Part shown: piece after piece, positions 35,389-47,599 of the stretch | Numbering within the stretch: position 1 is the first letter of the stretch | Layout: every line of letters begins with the position of its first letter | Origin: Cristatella mucedo | Lineage: Eukaryota; Bryozoa; Phylactolaemata; Cristatellidae | Length of the DNA stretch: 64,000 bases | NCBI GenBank assembly: GCA_009760855.2 | Contig: WPIO01000018.1 | Coordinates: 6,167,001-6,231,000 of the forward strand | Direction: 5' to 3' | Notes under the pieces: generated by a model | The model's database searches: none | Seen by the model: the letters and a program-made list of their open reading frames with translations, nothing else | What the model was told of the DNA's origin: nothing | Translations under genes and position numbers: made by a program

Positions 35389-38300
35389 CTGCAAAGGGCA
35401 AGCAACCGGCTGTGCATGCAGCGTCTGCTCGAGATCTCTCTCGACGACTCGGCGGCGAGGCCACGCCCCATGTGCCGGGCACAGCAAAGAGGAGGGCGTA
35501 CAAATAAGCTGAGCTGATCCTTGCACAGCTTGGCTCACAGTGCGATTGGCGACCCAAATGAAAATTCCGGCACATGGCCTGTCAGGTCTGCGATGACGAA
35601 GACGAGGGGAGCGGGGCAAAGAAAGAGGAGGTGAAAAATAGGAGGGAGCAAGGCAAAGAGGATGTGAAGGGCATGAAGAGGGGATTATGGGAGCCGATGG
35701 ACCTGTTTGCGCTAGAGGAGGGTTTTTGCAAACCACCGAGAGTGCATTGGAGGGGAGAGAGGGGGAGGGGAGAGAGGTCTGAGACAGAAAAGGAAGACCA
35801 AGACTAGTCGGACACGTGAGAAGACAAGTCGGCGTGGAAGAGCAAGTCCGAGCTACATGGAGCGAAGGATGGCGCGACGGAAGAGGGCAGGCGCAAGATG
35901 GCAGCACTCGCTTCCGAGAAACTTCGCTGCTTGCACAGGCGGCAATCTCTGGTCGAGAGAGTGCGCAACGAGGGTCGCAATATCCGCTTCTCATCCAGGG
36001 CAACATGCATGCGACACGTTTACGGCTGCGACTGGAACAAGTCAGCAAGACCGGTCGCATTCTATCGTCTACATGCATGCATACGAGCGGCCCGCCCTAC
36101 TTGCCGACTTGTTTACTGCTTGCTGTCAATTCGCCGGAAATAAGTACACTCAAGAATGGCAGCAACTGAAAGGCTACAAATCTGTCTGCTGCTCCGGAAG
36201 GAAGAGACACTCGAGTTAGAGGTCAAGCTATTCAGGAACAGTTAGGGCTCGGTGGGGGGTGCACGGTCACCGGACCGGACCGGACACCCGAGCCCACCTG
36301 GCAAGACTTGCCATGCAGTGCTGACCTGCAGGGCAACTCCTTAAGTTCAGGGGGTTACTATTACCAAGTTGGCAGCCAAACAAACTGAATACAAGTTTAT
36401 TCAACAGATTTCTGTCGGGCCAGGCTGCATTTAAGACATGCTCCTCTCTGTGGGCTATGCTCGACCCACCCTGCAGCAATGTTTTGCCCTTTTGACTTGG
36501 ACGGCATATTTCAAATTACCGAAATGACTTTTTTTTTATCAAGCCTAACCGAATGACGTACTGAGTTGCTAATCAAATTTTTCCTTCAGGTCATGCAACA
36601 TTCTACCACATCAGTTGTAGCACACATTGCACACCACCACCACTTCACTGACTCTTTTGCCAGCGGTAGCACGATGCGCCCAGCAGTAGGGTGCCCAATA
36701 AGTATAGCAGCACCGAGGTGGCTGCTGCAACTCGGGAACCGTGGAACTCGTTAGGCTGTCTGATGCCAGCAAACATGTGGCGTTTCCATCGAATCAGCTC
36801 CAAAACTGCCAACAGAGTGCAGCACACTCACCCTGCTGGGTTTCTATCTGGCCTCGCCTGTACAGCCGTCTGACCATTTAGACTCGTTTTTACTTACATG
36901 ATCATATGTCTCAGCCAAACCGTCTATTACGCATTAGTTTCGCACCGATGCTCGATGCACAGCCGATGAAAGGAGCTGCTGCTGCTGCACAGGAGGGTAG
37001 TAGCTGCATGGAATGGGCTAAAAACTCAGCATCTTTGCTCTAGGCAGAACGCTATCCCCTTGGCATTGTGCCGAGTTTCTTTAGGTTTTTAGTTTCTTCT
37101 TCCCTTTAGCACTCAACACCCTAGGCATCGTGTAAGTACATCTACCTCAGCTGCTCCTCCAACCTACCTGCACCGAACTAAGCGACTCAAGTCAGGCTTT
37201 TAGTGGCCCCACCATAAAGAGATTTATTTGGCCGTCTCCAAATAGGGTTGACAATTATTGTACTACTATTATTAAGTGATGCTTTACCTGGGACCCCTCA
37301 CACGTCCTGCTCTATGGTGCGAGCTGTTTGTTACTAGCACGTGTAATTTCGACGTCATAAACATTAAAGTTCAAAGAAGCAGCAGCAGCTGCTGCACTGA
37401 CTGCTGTTTACAGCTTCAAGCCAAAAGGTCGAGCTAACCAGACAAAATGCAAGCAAGAGTTACTGCAGTACTGTACTGTCAAGTCTACAGCCGATAACGA
37501 CAGATCGGATACGGGAGGGCCAGTGACCAGTTACCCTACCAGCAGCACAAGCAGTATCAGCATAGCAGCAGCATTAGATGCAGCAGAAGCAACAGCACAA
37601 GCAGCAGCAGCAGTGCTAGCACGGCAAATCGGCAGTGGGCTAGACAGAGCCACTACAGAATGGCTGTGGTGCCATTTCCAAGGAAGGCACACACAATCTG
37701 CACTGGGTCGACTGAGGGTAAATGGAATGGTCACAGGACGTCTACTTGGTGCACATACCCTAGCCATCCAGTATTTCACAACTCGCCAGTCTCTATTTTC
37801 AGCTGCGTCGAGGCCACAAACTCGGACTATTCAGTGACAATGACGCTCTCGGCATTGCAGCCGGACTAAAGGATGGCCAAGCGCTGAACATGTGGCCAGA
37901 AACACTTCTGCAGGAACAACGATGCTATTACCTTTGGCAAGAAGATACAATGTGGCAACGGTTCAAAGAGTGTCACCAACCAATTATACGATCACGCCTG
38001 TGGAGCTCAAGGATGGCAAGCTAGGGGGGCTGACTGGCTCCACTAGCACCCACACAAGCACCCAGCAGGGCAATCTGTTGGCTATCATAGATAGATGCAC
38101 ACGGCACATCGTCACACGGGGAAGGCAGAGTTAGGCACAGAAAGCCAAGAGAAGAAGGAGCAAGTCAAAGTCGGCACCGGCATTCACTGCTGCTGCACCT
38201 TAGGTGCATAGCCACCACTGAACGGTAACCGAGTAAGGGAGTGGCAACAAATAAAAACCGGCATATCCCTACGCCTGGCTGGGAAGAAAAATTCGGTGCC

Positions 38301-39410
38301 GCTGTACTGTCCCTACAGCCTAGCGAAGACCTGCAGCTTTGCTGACAAAACCGGGTCTTTTGTAAACTCGGGCACATATTCGCAGCACTCATCGTTGCCA
38401 AGTACCTAGGCATTCTGAGCACACACATGGGTCTCTTGCCATGCCAAATATTGGATCCTATAGCTGGGCCAAATCGATCATAAATCCAGGCCAGCAATCG
38501 TACAGGTTAACAGAAAATTAGCTCTAAAGTGACCCGTCCATCGCTGAGCTTACCCTGAGGTTTTCCCTTGTCTATAACCACCAGAACTGCTTACAATGGA
38601 AGCTGCTGCTGTGAGCCATCGATGACTACTTGTCACGTGAGACGACTATAAATCATAACCAACGTTCGATTACCTTAAAGGATAAAGGACGGTCGCACAA
38701 GTGCTCGGAGGGAGTGGGGCTCACCTCGCAGCATCGGCAAAAACGAACTTCCTCAGCTTGAGGTCGCGCACGATCACTCCGTTTGCATGGCAGTGGGCGA
38801 CAGCTGATGCAATCTGAGTGAAGAGATGCCTGCCCTCCTCCTCGGACAGACGTCTCTTGCTCTTCACGTAGGAGTGCAGGTCTCCAAAATGCTTGTCAAA
38901 CATTGCGTATGCGGTCTTTTCGCCGCACACTATCTCCCTGAGATTTATCACGTTGGCGCTAGTGTCGAGCCTGAAGTACGGCGACAGCTGCGCTCTGTAC
39001 GAGCTCAGTGGCAGAGCCTAGAAGATAGGATCAGTCGCTGCGATCGATGGCGATGGATCTTGGCAGCCGATGGCCACACAAGCACGGTCAGCAACGCCAC
39101 GTCATGAGCGACTGCAGCAAGCTACTGAAAACAATGGGCACACCTTGCATATGCACTCTTCCATAGTCTGCGTGTGCCACGCCCTGTACGAGTTCTTCGA
39201 GTCCAGCGCTTCGAGAAGCAGGTACTTCCCTATGCACATCACCTCATTGTCGGCAGAAGGGTCAGCTGATGGCGGCGTAACCGGCAGCAAGTTCGGGCTC
39301 AGGCTGCCGGTCGAAATCGAAGAAACTGGCCTGAAGCCAGCGCCATCGAGCGACTTGGATCCAGGTATGAATAGCCGAGGTCTGGCCGGGCGGCGAGAGG
39401 CTGCGCTCAT
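34611..39410 (-). CDS. trbl: Tribbles-family pseudokinase, three coding exons
   Basis: Tribbles proteins are catalytically weak or dead kinase-fold scaffolds that bring substrates to the COP1 ubiquitin ligase and modulate MAPK and AKT signalling. The joined exons (267+293+778 nt) give 445 residues with no stop. Seen in the protein: IGKYLLLE at the N-lobe start, with no glycine-rich loop; the VAIK-type lysine at K89; FGDLHSYVKSKRRL near 133-146; a catalytic loop written VRDLKLRKF (about 172-180); the DFG position replaced around LDGLECGA (192-199); PGYISPEIL (220-228); the helix-F signature GYSGKAADVWSMGVMLY (283-299); and HPWL (359-362). These match the family order. Odd points are a low-complexity insert of about 50 residues after SPEIL, an altered COP1-binding motif (DQCVP, 401-405) and a Gly/Ala-rich tail. 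The start is the first ATG after an in-frame TGA upstream. Family assignment is firm; function is inferred from the family. Confidence 0.93.
35389..38724 (-). other. Tribbles intron 2
   Basis: About 3.3 kb between a GTGAGC donor and a TTTGCAG acceptor. It contains a CAG/CAA-rich stretch at about 37535-37615, purine-rich DNA at 35590-35810, and no recognised gene or transposon. ORFs here on either strand have no family resemblance that I can see. Confidence 0.85.
37535..37617. repeat. Imperfect CAG-type trinucleotide repeat
   Basis: Runs of AGCAGC, GCAACAGC and GCAGCAGCAGCAG inside Tribbles intron 2. They give an Ala/Ser-rich ORF in one frame that looks like a product of the repeat and not a gene. 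Confidence 0.7.
38725..39017 (-). CDS. trbl: Tribbles exon 2 (residues 90-186 plus split codon)
   Basis: The acceptor TCTTCTAG precedes GCTCTGCCACTG. The exon encodes ALPLSSYRAQLSPYFRLDTS, then the hinge and helix region FGDLHSYVKSKRRLSEEE, then AHCHANGVIVRDLKLRKFVFADAA. It ends in phase 2 (AG) before a consensus GTGAGC donor. The Arg codon is completed by the first base of exon 3. Family members show the same order of hinge, helices and catalytic loop. The preceding intron is short (126 bp). Confidence 0.9.
39144..39410 (-). CDS. trbl: Tribbles exon 1 (residues 1-89)
   Basis: Encodes a Ser/Pro-rich N-terminal tail, then IGKYLLLEALDSKNSYRAWHT and ends at EECICK, so the conserved lysine is the last codon. 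The donor follows directly as GTGTGC (39143 downwards), a usable but not ideal site, in phase 0. Reading past it quickly loses family similarity and reaches a stop at 39102, which supports splicing here. The ATG is preceded by an in-frame TGA about 13 codons upstream. The 5' UTR and promoter were not located. Confidence 0.88.
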
Positions 39411-40904
39411 CTTCGATGCAGCAGAAACCAGACGGCTCCTGTGGCGACGGGAAGCACGGCTAGCAGTTCAAATAACGCGATCGCGAACAGCCACAGGAGG
39501 CGTCTGGCTGACGACGGCAGCCGCATGACGCCAGCATAACTGAACCAACCGGGACGAGTTCGCCTTTCGGTCGCCCCGGGCCTCGATGATGCAATCGCGC
39601 ATTAAGGCGAACGCTAGTCGAGTCGCCAGCCTTAATGGACGGCCCCGATCTAGCCGACACCGCCGACGAGCTACACACACGGCTCTTTCGTCAGCAACTG
39701 CAATCCACCGTCGAGTTCCGTTAAAACGTAATATCTGCATGCGCAGCTCAGCTGAGCCTAAGCGGCTTGGCAGTCGCTCGTAAAAAGGATCGGTACCCAT
39801 ACGGACGCTGTGGCGCAGCAGCATCACCTAAGGCTAGCTCTGTGTGGCCAGCTCGCCCTCTAGCAACGCTACCGTGGGTACTCGCAGCTTACCACTTAGG
39901 CTGTTGAATTCCTCATCTCGCAATTGGATTAAATGGTAGTGATGAACTACCGACCATCCACAGTGCCCACGCTGGCGCACACCACACACGGCTGGCTAGC
40001 AGCGACTGGGAGCTAGCATTCCGGGGTGCGCAACGGCCGAAACGCCACGACCGTTTTACCCTTGCACCATGGTCGCAAGGGATGACATCACCCTACGCGG
40101 ACCGGTTTCGTAATTCCCTAGAGCAACGTTACTCCCGCTACTAATTCTCAATAAAGCTCAATGTCATTAAGAAAGTGTAACTATTTTCATCTTTAATTGT
40201 GGACACCTTCGTTATGAACAGGATGTGCAAGTGCACAGTGCGGACCTCTTTGCAACGGCGGAGTGCCACCAGCTGTGATACGCCCAACCGCCTGCGGTTG
40301 CGACATCCCGGCGCTAACCTTGGAAGTTGCGCCCTGTTTTCGCCAGTTCCATTTAAGCTGCTTGCGGCCCGTCATCGCCGGGCGGGTGCGAGCTGGCCTA
40401 GTCTTAAATCGCATTACGCCAGGGCTGCGCCTCCGGCTTCCCGTCGCCGGACCGTGAGGCGAGAGCGCTCAGCCGGCGGGGCCGGACGAGCGGGCAGCCA
40501 CCAGTTCGGTCTCGCGGCTTCCAAGCGCCCGCTCCTCGGGCGAGCGACGGCGGTGCGCCGAAAGCAGCCACAGCGGTTCGCCGATACGTAAAATGCAAGC
40601 GCGGTGGTGGAAGGTCGCTCGCCCGCTGCTGCGAGAGCGCGACCTTCGCATGGAGAGCGGAGCGGGTAACGTTGAGTGCGCCTCTGCTCTCCACTCCCTC
40701 CGTTGTGCGGGCGAGCGAGAGCGATCGGGCAGAGCAGAACGACTTCGTGCAAAATTGCCGCTGCCGCGTTCGCAGACATGCTTGCTCATCTGCTCGGGCC
40801 GGCTCACGGCGCGGCTAAACAACTTCATGTTCGTCTTTGCGACTAGTCTTTCGTGTGCACGTACCTGATTACACTATGCCTGCTGCTTGCAGATGTTAGC
40901 GCCA

Positions 40905-40998
40905 ATCATTAGGTAGTGCCTTCTATGCAGCAACATAAAGCGCCTAGAGAGTGATTCAGTGATCTCTGAGGGCGCTGTACAAATGTTTTATTACTAGT
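40905..40998 (+). mobile_element. LINE A-type 3' tail (sense)
   Basis: GCAGCAACATAAAGCGCCTAG ... TCTCTGAGGGCGCTGTACAAATG, then TTTTATTACTAG. A short remnant inside the CpG-rich region. Confidence 0.75.
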
Positions 40999-42279
40999 AT
41001 AATTATCCTAAGATGTTGATACTACTGTTATAACTTTGTTTACGAAATTTTGTATCAATGCAATGCAAACTCTGAATACGGAGGCGATCCCCATCCGAAG
41101 TGCCCAAGGCGCAGCGAGGGCATTTTTTATCGAAGCCGATCGCTAAGACTGAGCGCCTCGACAGGTGGCGCTTTCGAGCTAGCGAATCACGGCGGCGACG
41201 CTCACAGCCCGAGCAGGCAAGGATCCTGCTCGTGCAGCTCGGCGCATAGAAGCCCGGAAGTGCATTCCGTCGCCCGCTCACCTTTCACGGTTGACCGATG
41301 CCTCTGGCTCGCCGCCTCCGGACGAGTTCATTGTGACGTAAGACGAAGCAGCGACTATCACGTCGAGGGTTCTGTCGCTCACTCCGCCGTCGGAGGGAGG
41401 CGGGTTTCAGGGGCGTTCGCGCCGGCGAGGGGCGAAGAGCGCCTTTCGACGAAAGATGGCGCCTGTCGAGCGTCGCGGAGCCGACGACTCGCACGAGTGC
41501 TCGGCGTCGTCGAGGATTCGGACGCTTCGCCCGCGCGAGCGAGCATCGGTCTCCCGGGGGCGGCGATCGAGAAATCGCATCCGGGCGCGGATCGGCACCG
41601 TCCGCCGCTTTCTGCCAACCGCAGCCATCTTGAGCGGGCGCGTCAGGGAGGGTGGGGCGGGCGCTTGAAAAAGAAAATCCAGCCTGTGACGAAACTCAGC
41701 GACAGCAGCAGCAGCGACGGACGATTGGCGCGAGCTCGGCGCCCGAGCGCTCGGTCCTTCACCAGCCATATCAGAGCGAAGATGGCGGCCAGCGAACGAG
41801 CGGCGCTCGGAGGCGTATCCGATCGCGGCATCCGAACCCACTCGTCCGTCGAAGGCTGGAAGCTGCGAAACCCTTGCCGCATCTGTCCGAGAACGGTCAC
41901 GCACGCTCCGGGAGTCGGTTACGGAGGCCACAGAAGCAGACGACGGACGATCGTGCGACGACAGCGAAAACGCCAGTGCGAGCGCGCCTTTGCGAAATTT
42001 CTCCAACGGCCCGGGGAGCTTCGAAATAGCGAAAGATGGTGGCGGCGGCGGCCGCTCGTTCGTGCTCGCCCGCCCGACCGTTGCTGTTCGCTGCCGAGCT
42101 GCTCACTAGAGCGCAGCAGCAGCCCGACGTCACGCCGCCATTCTCGGAGTTTGAGGGCGGAGGATGGGACACACTGGCGCTGCCACACCACTAACTAGAC
42201 GAGAAGCTTGCGCCGAGCAAATCTTCCGCTTCCGGCCTCCGAGGCTGACGTCGTGCTGTCGGGAGGTCAAACAGCGAGC

Positions 42280-42630
42280 GCGGGTCTTGGCCCAGGGGCT
42301 TGGCTCGCTCTTCACGACACTCATTTCGATTGTCGTTGGCTAGCGTCTCGCAGCAGGCGATTCTGTGCTGCCCACTGCAAGCGGTGGCGATGAGCAAATA
42401 ATAGCTGATTTAACGTCCTCATTTGTTTAGCAGCCCGGAAGAGCCTAGACGGATATCGCTACTGCTTGCAGTGGGCAACAAAGAATCACCCGCTTCGGGA
42501 TTCCAACTTCGCGACCACCGGTCGTGAAGAGCAAGCAACGCACCTCCTGATCTATCGCTGCCCAATGCGATACGATAGCTGGTAAGGCTATTCTGCTGCT
42601 ATCTAAGTGAGGCTGTTCAATCAGCCTTGA
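42280..42630. mobile_element. SINE-2 fragments in both orientations
   Basis: A sense piece (CCACTGCAAGCGGTGGCGATG, AATAGCTGATTTAACG) is followed by an antisense piece (CATTTGTTTAGCAGCC, GCTTGCAGTGGGCAAC, GGGATTCCAACTTCG, GTGAAGAGCAAGCAACG). A sense tail then follows (AAGGCTATTCTGCTGCTATC, GAGGCTGTTCAATCAGCC). This is a decayed head-to-head cluster. Confidence 0.65.
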
Positions 42631-43333
42631 CCTTTTTTAACCCTGCCAGCTATCGTCTTCTGTCTTCGCGGCCGCGATCGCCGCGATGTTGCTTTGGGTG
42701 CAGGTTATTCCGAGAATTCCGCTTCTGACGCCCGCTGCAGCTGCGTTCGCTCGGCACCGGCGAAATCTGCATCGATTCCTAGAAATCTGCAGGGGCGGCG
42801 GCGGCAATGACCTGCTCCTTGACTTGCTGGCTCAGCATTGCAACAGCATTGATTTGACGCCGCAGACCGCAGTACACATTCGACTTCGGCCCGCCCGAAC
42901 GATCGCCGGAAGTCCACGGAAGCCAGCTCGAAGTGGACTCTTCGGTGGATCGGCCTAGCGACGAGCTGGCCGGCGGGGTTAATTGCAAGAGGCCGACGGA
43001 GCACTCCGAGGCGGCGACGGCGAGCCGACCGGCCCGAGCCTGAAATTAAAGTTGGAGCAATTCATTTGCATTGCACCGCAGGAGAACTCGGTCTCTATCT
43101 GGGCGCCGCAGAGCTCGAGCCCGCGACCGCGAGTTCGTTTTATGGCGAGCACATTACCTCCTCGGCCGAACCACCCATTACACGGCGTTCGCGCGCGTGG
43201 GGGGTCGTGGGGCTCAAGGGGGTGGGGCGGGGGCGGTAGGAAAGAGCAACAACCGCCCCCTCCCGACAACAAACGCCGAGCACGAATCGCCGCCGCCATC
43301 TCAGAGTCTACCCGGCAGAAAGCCGTCAACGAG

Positions 43334-43425
43334 TATAGTAATAATAATAATAATATGCCTGTATAGCGCCTTATGAGAACCAAATCACTTTCTAGGCACT
43401 TTACATTGCATTGCACCGGAAACAG
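43334..43425 (-). mobile_element. LINE A/SINE-type 3' tail (antisense)
   Basis: AGTAATAATAATAATAATATG, then CCTGTATAGCGCCTTATGAGAACCAAATC, then CTAGGCACTTTACATTGC. Confidence 0.75.
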
Positions 43426-44228
43426 AGCCGCCGATGCGTCCGCAGCTCACTAGCTTACCCCTCGACGAAGTTACTAGGGCGGCTCGACCCGGTTTTCGCT
43501 TGATCCAAACGTCCACTCGCGCTCTCGGGTTTTCGGTGCAAGATGAGCAATGTGAAGGTCGAGTCGCGTACACGCCTCGTGCACTGCATCTGCGTGTCGT
43601 CGTCGTTCGAAACCGCCGCCGCCGCTCTGTGCAGACTCTTTAAAATGAAGGCGAATCGCGCTCGAGACGAAATTTTGTCCGAGTGGCTAGTTCTGCACGC
43701 ACCGTCCACTGCAGCAGTCCTGCCCCACCGCACCCTCCCTGCGGTGACGGGGCGAGACGCCACAGGCGCCACAGCAGCGGTACGCCTGCGCTGGAGCATA
43801 TGCTTGGGGCGAGCCGCTCGCCCGCTCGAAGGCTGACGCTGCTCGGAGCTCGGAGGCCGACACTGCTCGACGAGAGTGCGCGCCTGCAGCAGGCATTTCT
43901 GGGGATGACGGCACGCGGCGGCTGCCGCTGAGCGAGACGAGACGCTTCATCGGACAGCGGACTTGCCGTTCGTTCAGTATACGTTTCTTCTTTAGCCGAA
44001 TACTTGTTGAACAACTCTTATTTTCTTCCTTCATCTTAACGTTTTTAGAAATAATCTTTTTTCAGCAACTTCAAGAAGTCCTTATTCCTAGAGCTGTTTC
44101 TCATCTTGGTGCTGTTTGCCTATATATGGTTTTAACACATTTCTCTGATTGAACTTTAATATCCTATGAAATCTATATGCAGCATATCCACGTTGCAGAA
44201 AAAACGGGAAGTTATTATAATGTACTAG

Positions 44229-46262
44229 AATGTAATGTAATGTATCTCCGTCTGTAACTCCACAAAGCCATAAAGACTATGTGGATGTTACGAAGGAGAG
44301 TTTTGTATAGAGCACTCGCAGCCTAAACGGCTGTCGGTACGCATTCGGTAGCCAACAGACTTCGTCTCACTCAACAAAGAGAAAGTGGGAAGCATAGCAA
44401 AGTCAGGAGAGCAGTTGAGGTAGTGAGTAGCATGGAAGTAGCAGCTCAGGACCACTGGAAAAGATGTGCCATAGTCGGCAGTAGGAGAGTAGTTGTCGTT
44501 ACGTAAGAATTGTGGAAGCGAGTTCCACAGTCTAGTTCCACACTAGTCTACTCCTTAGGACCTGCAGAGCTAAAGCTTCTGTCGCCAACGGTCTTTAAGC
44601 GGAGGAGAGGAACAGCTAATCTATTGTCTACACAGGACCTGAGGGCGCGAAGAGGCTGAAACTGATGCAGCAGTTCAGCTAGGGATGGAGGAGCCAAGCC
44701 GTGGCAGGCCTTGTGGGTCAGCATAAGAACTTTGCTCTGTATCCATTGATCAACCGGCAGTCATCCTAACTCTTTTAGCAAAGGAGACACATAGTAATAG
44801 CTCGACTGGAAAACTAGCCTAGCAGCCATATTTATAGCCATTTGCAGTGGCCTGGTTGTTTTGTTTTGTAGCCCAGCAAAAAGGGAATTGCAATAATCAA
44901 GCCGAGACAAAGAGCTCTAAGGAGCTAGTCACATTTTTTACAAGCCACTGTGGAAGACAGCTCCTAACGTTAGATAGGATCGGGTGGGCCTGATGGCTAG
45001 CTGTAGAAGCAGTCTTCTGAATGAAGCTTTTAAACTTTAGTCAGCTGTCAAAAGCGAAACCTAAATTTCGAGCACGTGGTGATGGATGTACAACAGCATC
45101 ACACATTACAATAAAAGCCTTTTAATCCAGTAACACGCTAGGGTGTTCTATGAGAAGCAGCTCGTTGTTATCGTCATTTAGTTTTAAGGCATCGTCCGAT
45201 ATCCAGGATCGATGTGGGTAGGCAAGTACTCAGTTTCTCAGTTGCTGCAGCCGATTCCAACAGTTTGAATGACAACTACAGCTGAGTATCGTTAGTATAA
45301 AAGTGATATCCTATTCCATGAGCCTTAATAAATTTTCCCAGAGGTTGAGTATAAATGGAGAACAGCAAGGGACCGAGGATGGATCCTTGAGGGACTCCAC
45401 AAGTGACCCGTCTCGTGTGTGAAACCTGACCCCTATCCGACATGGATTGAACACGATTAGACAAGTACTATTTAAGCCAAGCCAGTGCCTCGTCGGCCAG
45501 ACCGATCGTTGTTCTCAATCGTTCAAGTGGGATATCGTTATCAATGGTGCTGCAGGCAGCTGATTGATGTAGCAGAGCTAGCGCAGTGACATTCCCGTCG
45601 TCATCGCCACACAGAATGCCACTGTCAACACGGAGGAGAGCAGTTTCAATTGGGTGCTGCCTCTTGAACCCTGATTGAAATGTTTCTGCCATTTCATTAT
45701 TTTCTATATATGTTACCAGCTGCTTAGCGACAATCTTTTCAAGAATCTTTGACAGAAAAGGAAGAAGAGAAACTGGGCTATAGTCTGCAGTGACCTCTGT
45801 ATATAATCCAGAATTTTTAAGATTTGGTCTAACGATTGCCAATTTGAAGGACTTAGGTACAACCCATTCTTCCAAAGAAGCATTAAAAATCTCGGTTATG
45901 GCAGGGCTATGATGGTTTGCCAGTGAAGGACGCAGCGATAATGATATAGGGTCTTCAGGAGACGAGTTCTTTTTACTCGACCTTATTAAGATAGCCATGT
46001 CGCATGCAGAAACCTCCAAAAACCTTTTTAAGGAAGGTCACAGGTTGTGATTCCACAATTGCTTTACTCGGAAGAGGCATTATGGAGGCACGAATGTGCA
46101 CAATTTTTTCATTAAAGAAGGATGAAAACGTTTCGGTTGAGCCGTTAATATCTGGGAAGTCAGACCTCTCAGCACTGGCCAGTAAATTATTTACTGTCAT
46201 AAATCCGTTGTATGTCCAACTGGCAGGAATTCAGTATTGAAGTGAAAAAAGAAGCCCTGGGT
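44229..46262 (-). mobile_element. LINE family B copy (antisense), RT half
   Basis: Minus-strand reading from about 46262 runs linker (RKLNSC-like, TVNNLLASAERSDFPDI, FFNEKIVHIRASI), the RT start ([56 protein letters not shown]), FQSGFKRQHPIETALLRV, ALLHQSAACSTIDND (a damaged motif A), GVPQGSILGPLLFSIYTQPLGK (motif B), and YHFYTNDTQL (YADD changed to YTND). It then gives a stop-ridden C-terminal part and the 3' end GAGATACATTACATTACATT. Both catalytic motifs are hit, so it is dead. It retains the 3' region that the copy at 14060 lacks. Confidence 0.9.
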
Positions 46263-46377
46263 TTTTGAAGCTACATATCTAGACTCTAGATTTAAGTCTA
46301 ACACACGCTTCTCTATTTTGTAACTCTCTTTAGAAACAGTCTTCTTACATTTTAAGCTCTCTTTGTTTGTAACAATC

Positions 46378-46582
46378 ACTTATCCGTACTGACACTGCAT
46401 ACTGGCACTAACTACACTTGCATGCTGACCCTGTGCATTTCACCGCTAACAATGTTATTCAGGTTTTTTTATTAAGCACGATACCACTCATCATTCGATC
46501 GTGTTTCCTTTGCAGCAAATGTAAAGCGCCTAGAAAAAGATTGAGTTCTCTGAGGGCGCTGTATCAAGTGTATTATTATAAT
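46378..46582 (+). mobile_element. LINE A 3'-end fragment (sense)
   Basis: Starts in the 3' UTR (CTGACACTGCATACTGGC), continues through GCAAATGTAAAGCGCCTAG ... CTCTGAGGGCGCTGTATCAAGTG, and ends ATTATTATAATT. Confidence 0.88.
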
Positions 46583-46699
46583 TGCCATCCTCCAGTTTTG
46601 AAGTAGTTGATAATCAGAATAGTGTCCGTGATTATCTTTATTGCAACTAACATCTACCTCCAAGAAATTCTTTCCTTCCTATAAGAGAGCCTTCACCCA

Positions 46700-47590
46700 A
46701 ATTTAGTACCACATCCAATGCCTTACTCGTCGGCGTACTAGCGGCAGGTGCGCGACGAGAGCGCACGCCTGCGTCGCTCCAGACCGAGCGCTCTTCTCGC
46801 TCCGGACCGAGCGGCGAGTAGCGAGCAGCAGCAGCGGCTGTAGCCGCCACCGCGGCCAGCCGCCGCGGCGCCAATCGACGCCGGAGGAGCGCTGCGCCCC
46901 AAAGCAGAGGCTGGCGGCGATACGTACGAGCGGCCGCCACAACGCGAGCCGGCGCGAACGGTGCGAGACGAATTCCAGTGGCGGCGGCGCGCGAAAACAC
47001 CTCGAGGTCCCTTCGAAGGTGGCGTACATTCTCTTCTGCTCGCGGCGACGGCTCGCCGCCGCGCGCGCCGGCGCGCAGCCGCTCGGCCCCGGCGTCGCCG
47101 CTGCTTCGCAGACCGCTGTCGTCGCCTGGCGCACAGACATGGGCGGAGCGCGACAGCGGAGGTAAACGCCACCCGTACCTAGGAAACGCTTGCACATTCG
47201 CGCAAGCTTCCTCGTCATTTTCCGGCTGCGGCTTGCGCGCTGGCCAGTTTGGCGGCGTTTTCTCGAGCTGCGCTTGAGAGAGCGGTCGGCATCTGCGGCC
47301 AGCGGGCACGGCCGCCTCTCCCGCGGATGGCCGCCTCCAAGAGCCACTGCCGGCTATTCTGAGCTTGAGGCGGCCTGGACGGACGAGTGGACGCACCACC
47401 CGCTCAGCTGCCAGCAAGGAATTCAGAGCGCGTCCTGCCCGTTTTGGGCCCGAGACGGAGGATGAGATTTTCTCCACCATTCGGCGTAGTTCAGGGCGGA
47501 GCTGGGGGCTGCGCTAACGTGGCGGAGGGGGGGGGGTGAGATGGAAGGCGATCTTCGGAGCAGCCTCGCGGCGCCACTTTAAAAAAAATG
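46700..47590. other. CpG-rich stretch, no gene supported
   Basis: Very GC rich. Long ORFs are open in three minus-strand frames at once (longest 47480-46647, 277 codons) and also on the plus strand. All are low in hydrophobic and acidic residues. No domain is recognised. Confidence 0.5.
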
Positions 47591-47599
47591 CTCAACACA

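Larger units (their letters stand above)
39420..43960. other. CpG-rich region upstream of Tribbles
   Basis: Strongly GC- and CpG-rich, especially 40260-40860, 41080-42360 and 42660-43950. It lies on the 5' side of the minus-strand Tribbles gene and could hold its promoter and 5' UTR, or a second gene's island. ORFs of up to 382 codons are open on both strands and in overlapping frames, rich in Arg, Ala, Ser and Pro, with no recognised domain. I treat them as composition. No TATA box or start site was assigned. Confidence 0.55.

Noticed and set aside
34294-35507. Long ORFs in other frames over Tribbles exon 3 (355, 308 and 180 codons)
   Set aside because: They are shadows of the GC-rich exon. 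Only the frame with the kinase-fold motifs joins correctly to exons 1 and 2.
37523-37837. Ala/Ser-rich ORF in Tribbles intron 2
   Set aside because: It is produced by a CAG-type repeat and lies between two well-supported exons of a gene on the other strand.
41050-42198. 382-codon plus-strand ORF and a 199-codon minus-strand ORF overlapping it
   Set aside because: Both are open because the DNA is very GC rich and poor in stop codons. They are Arg/Ser/Ala-rich, overlap other open frames and show no domain, so I do not call a gene.
46647-47480. 277-codon minus-strand ORF
   Set aside because: Two further frames on the same strand and some plus-strand frames are open too. Composition is Arg/Ala-rich and nothing is recognisable.
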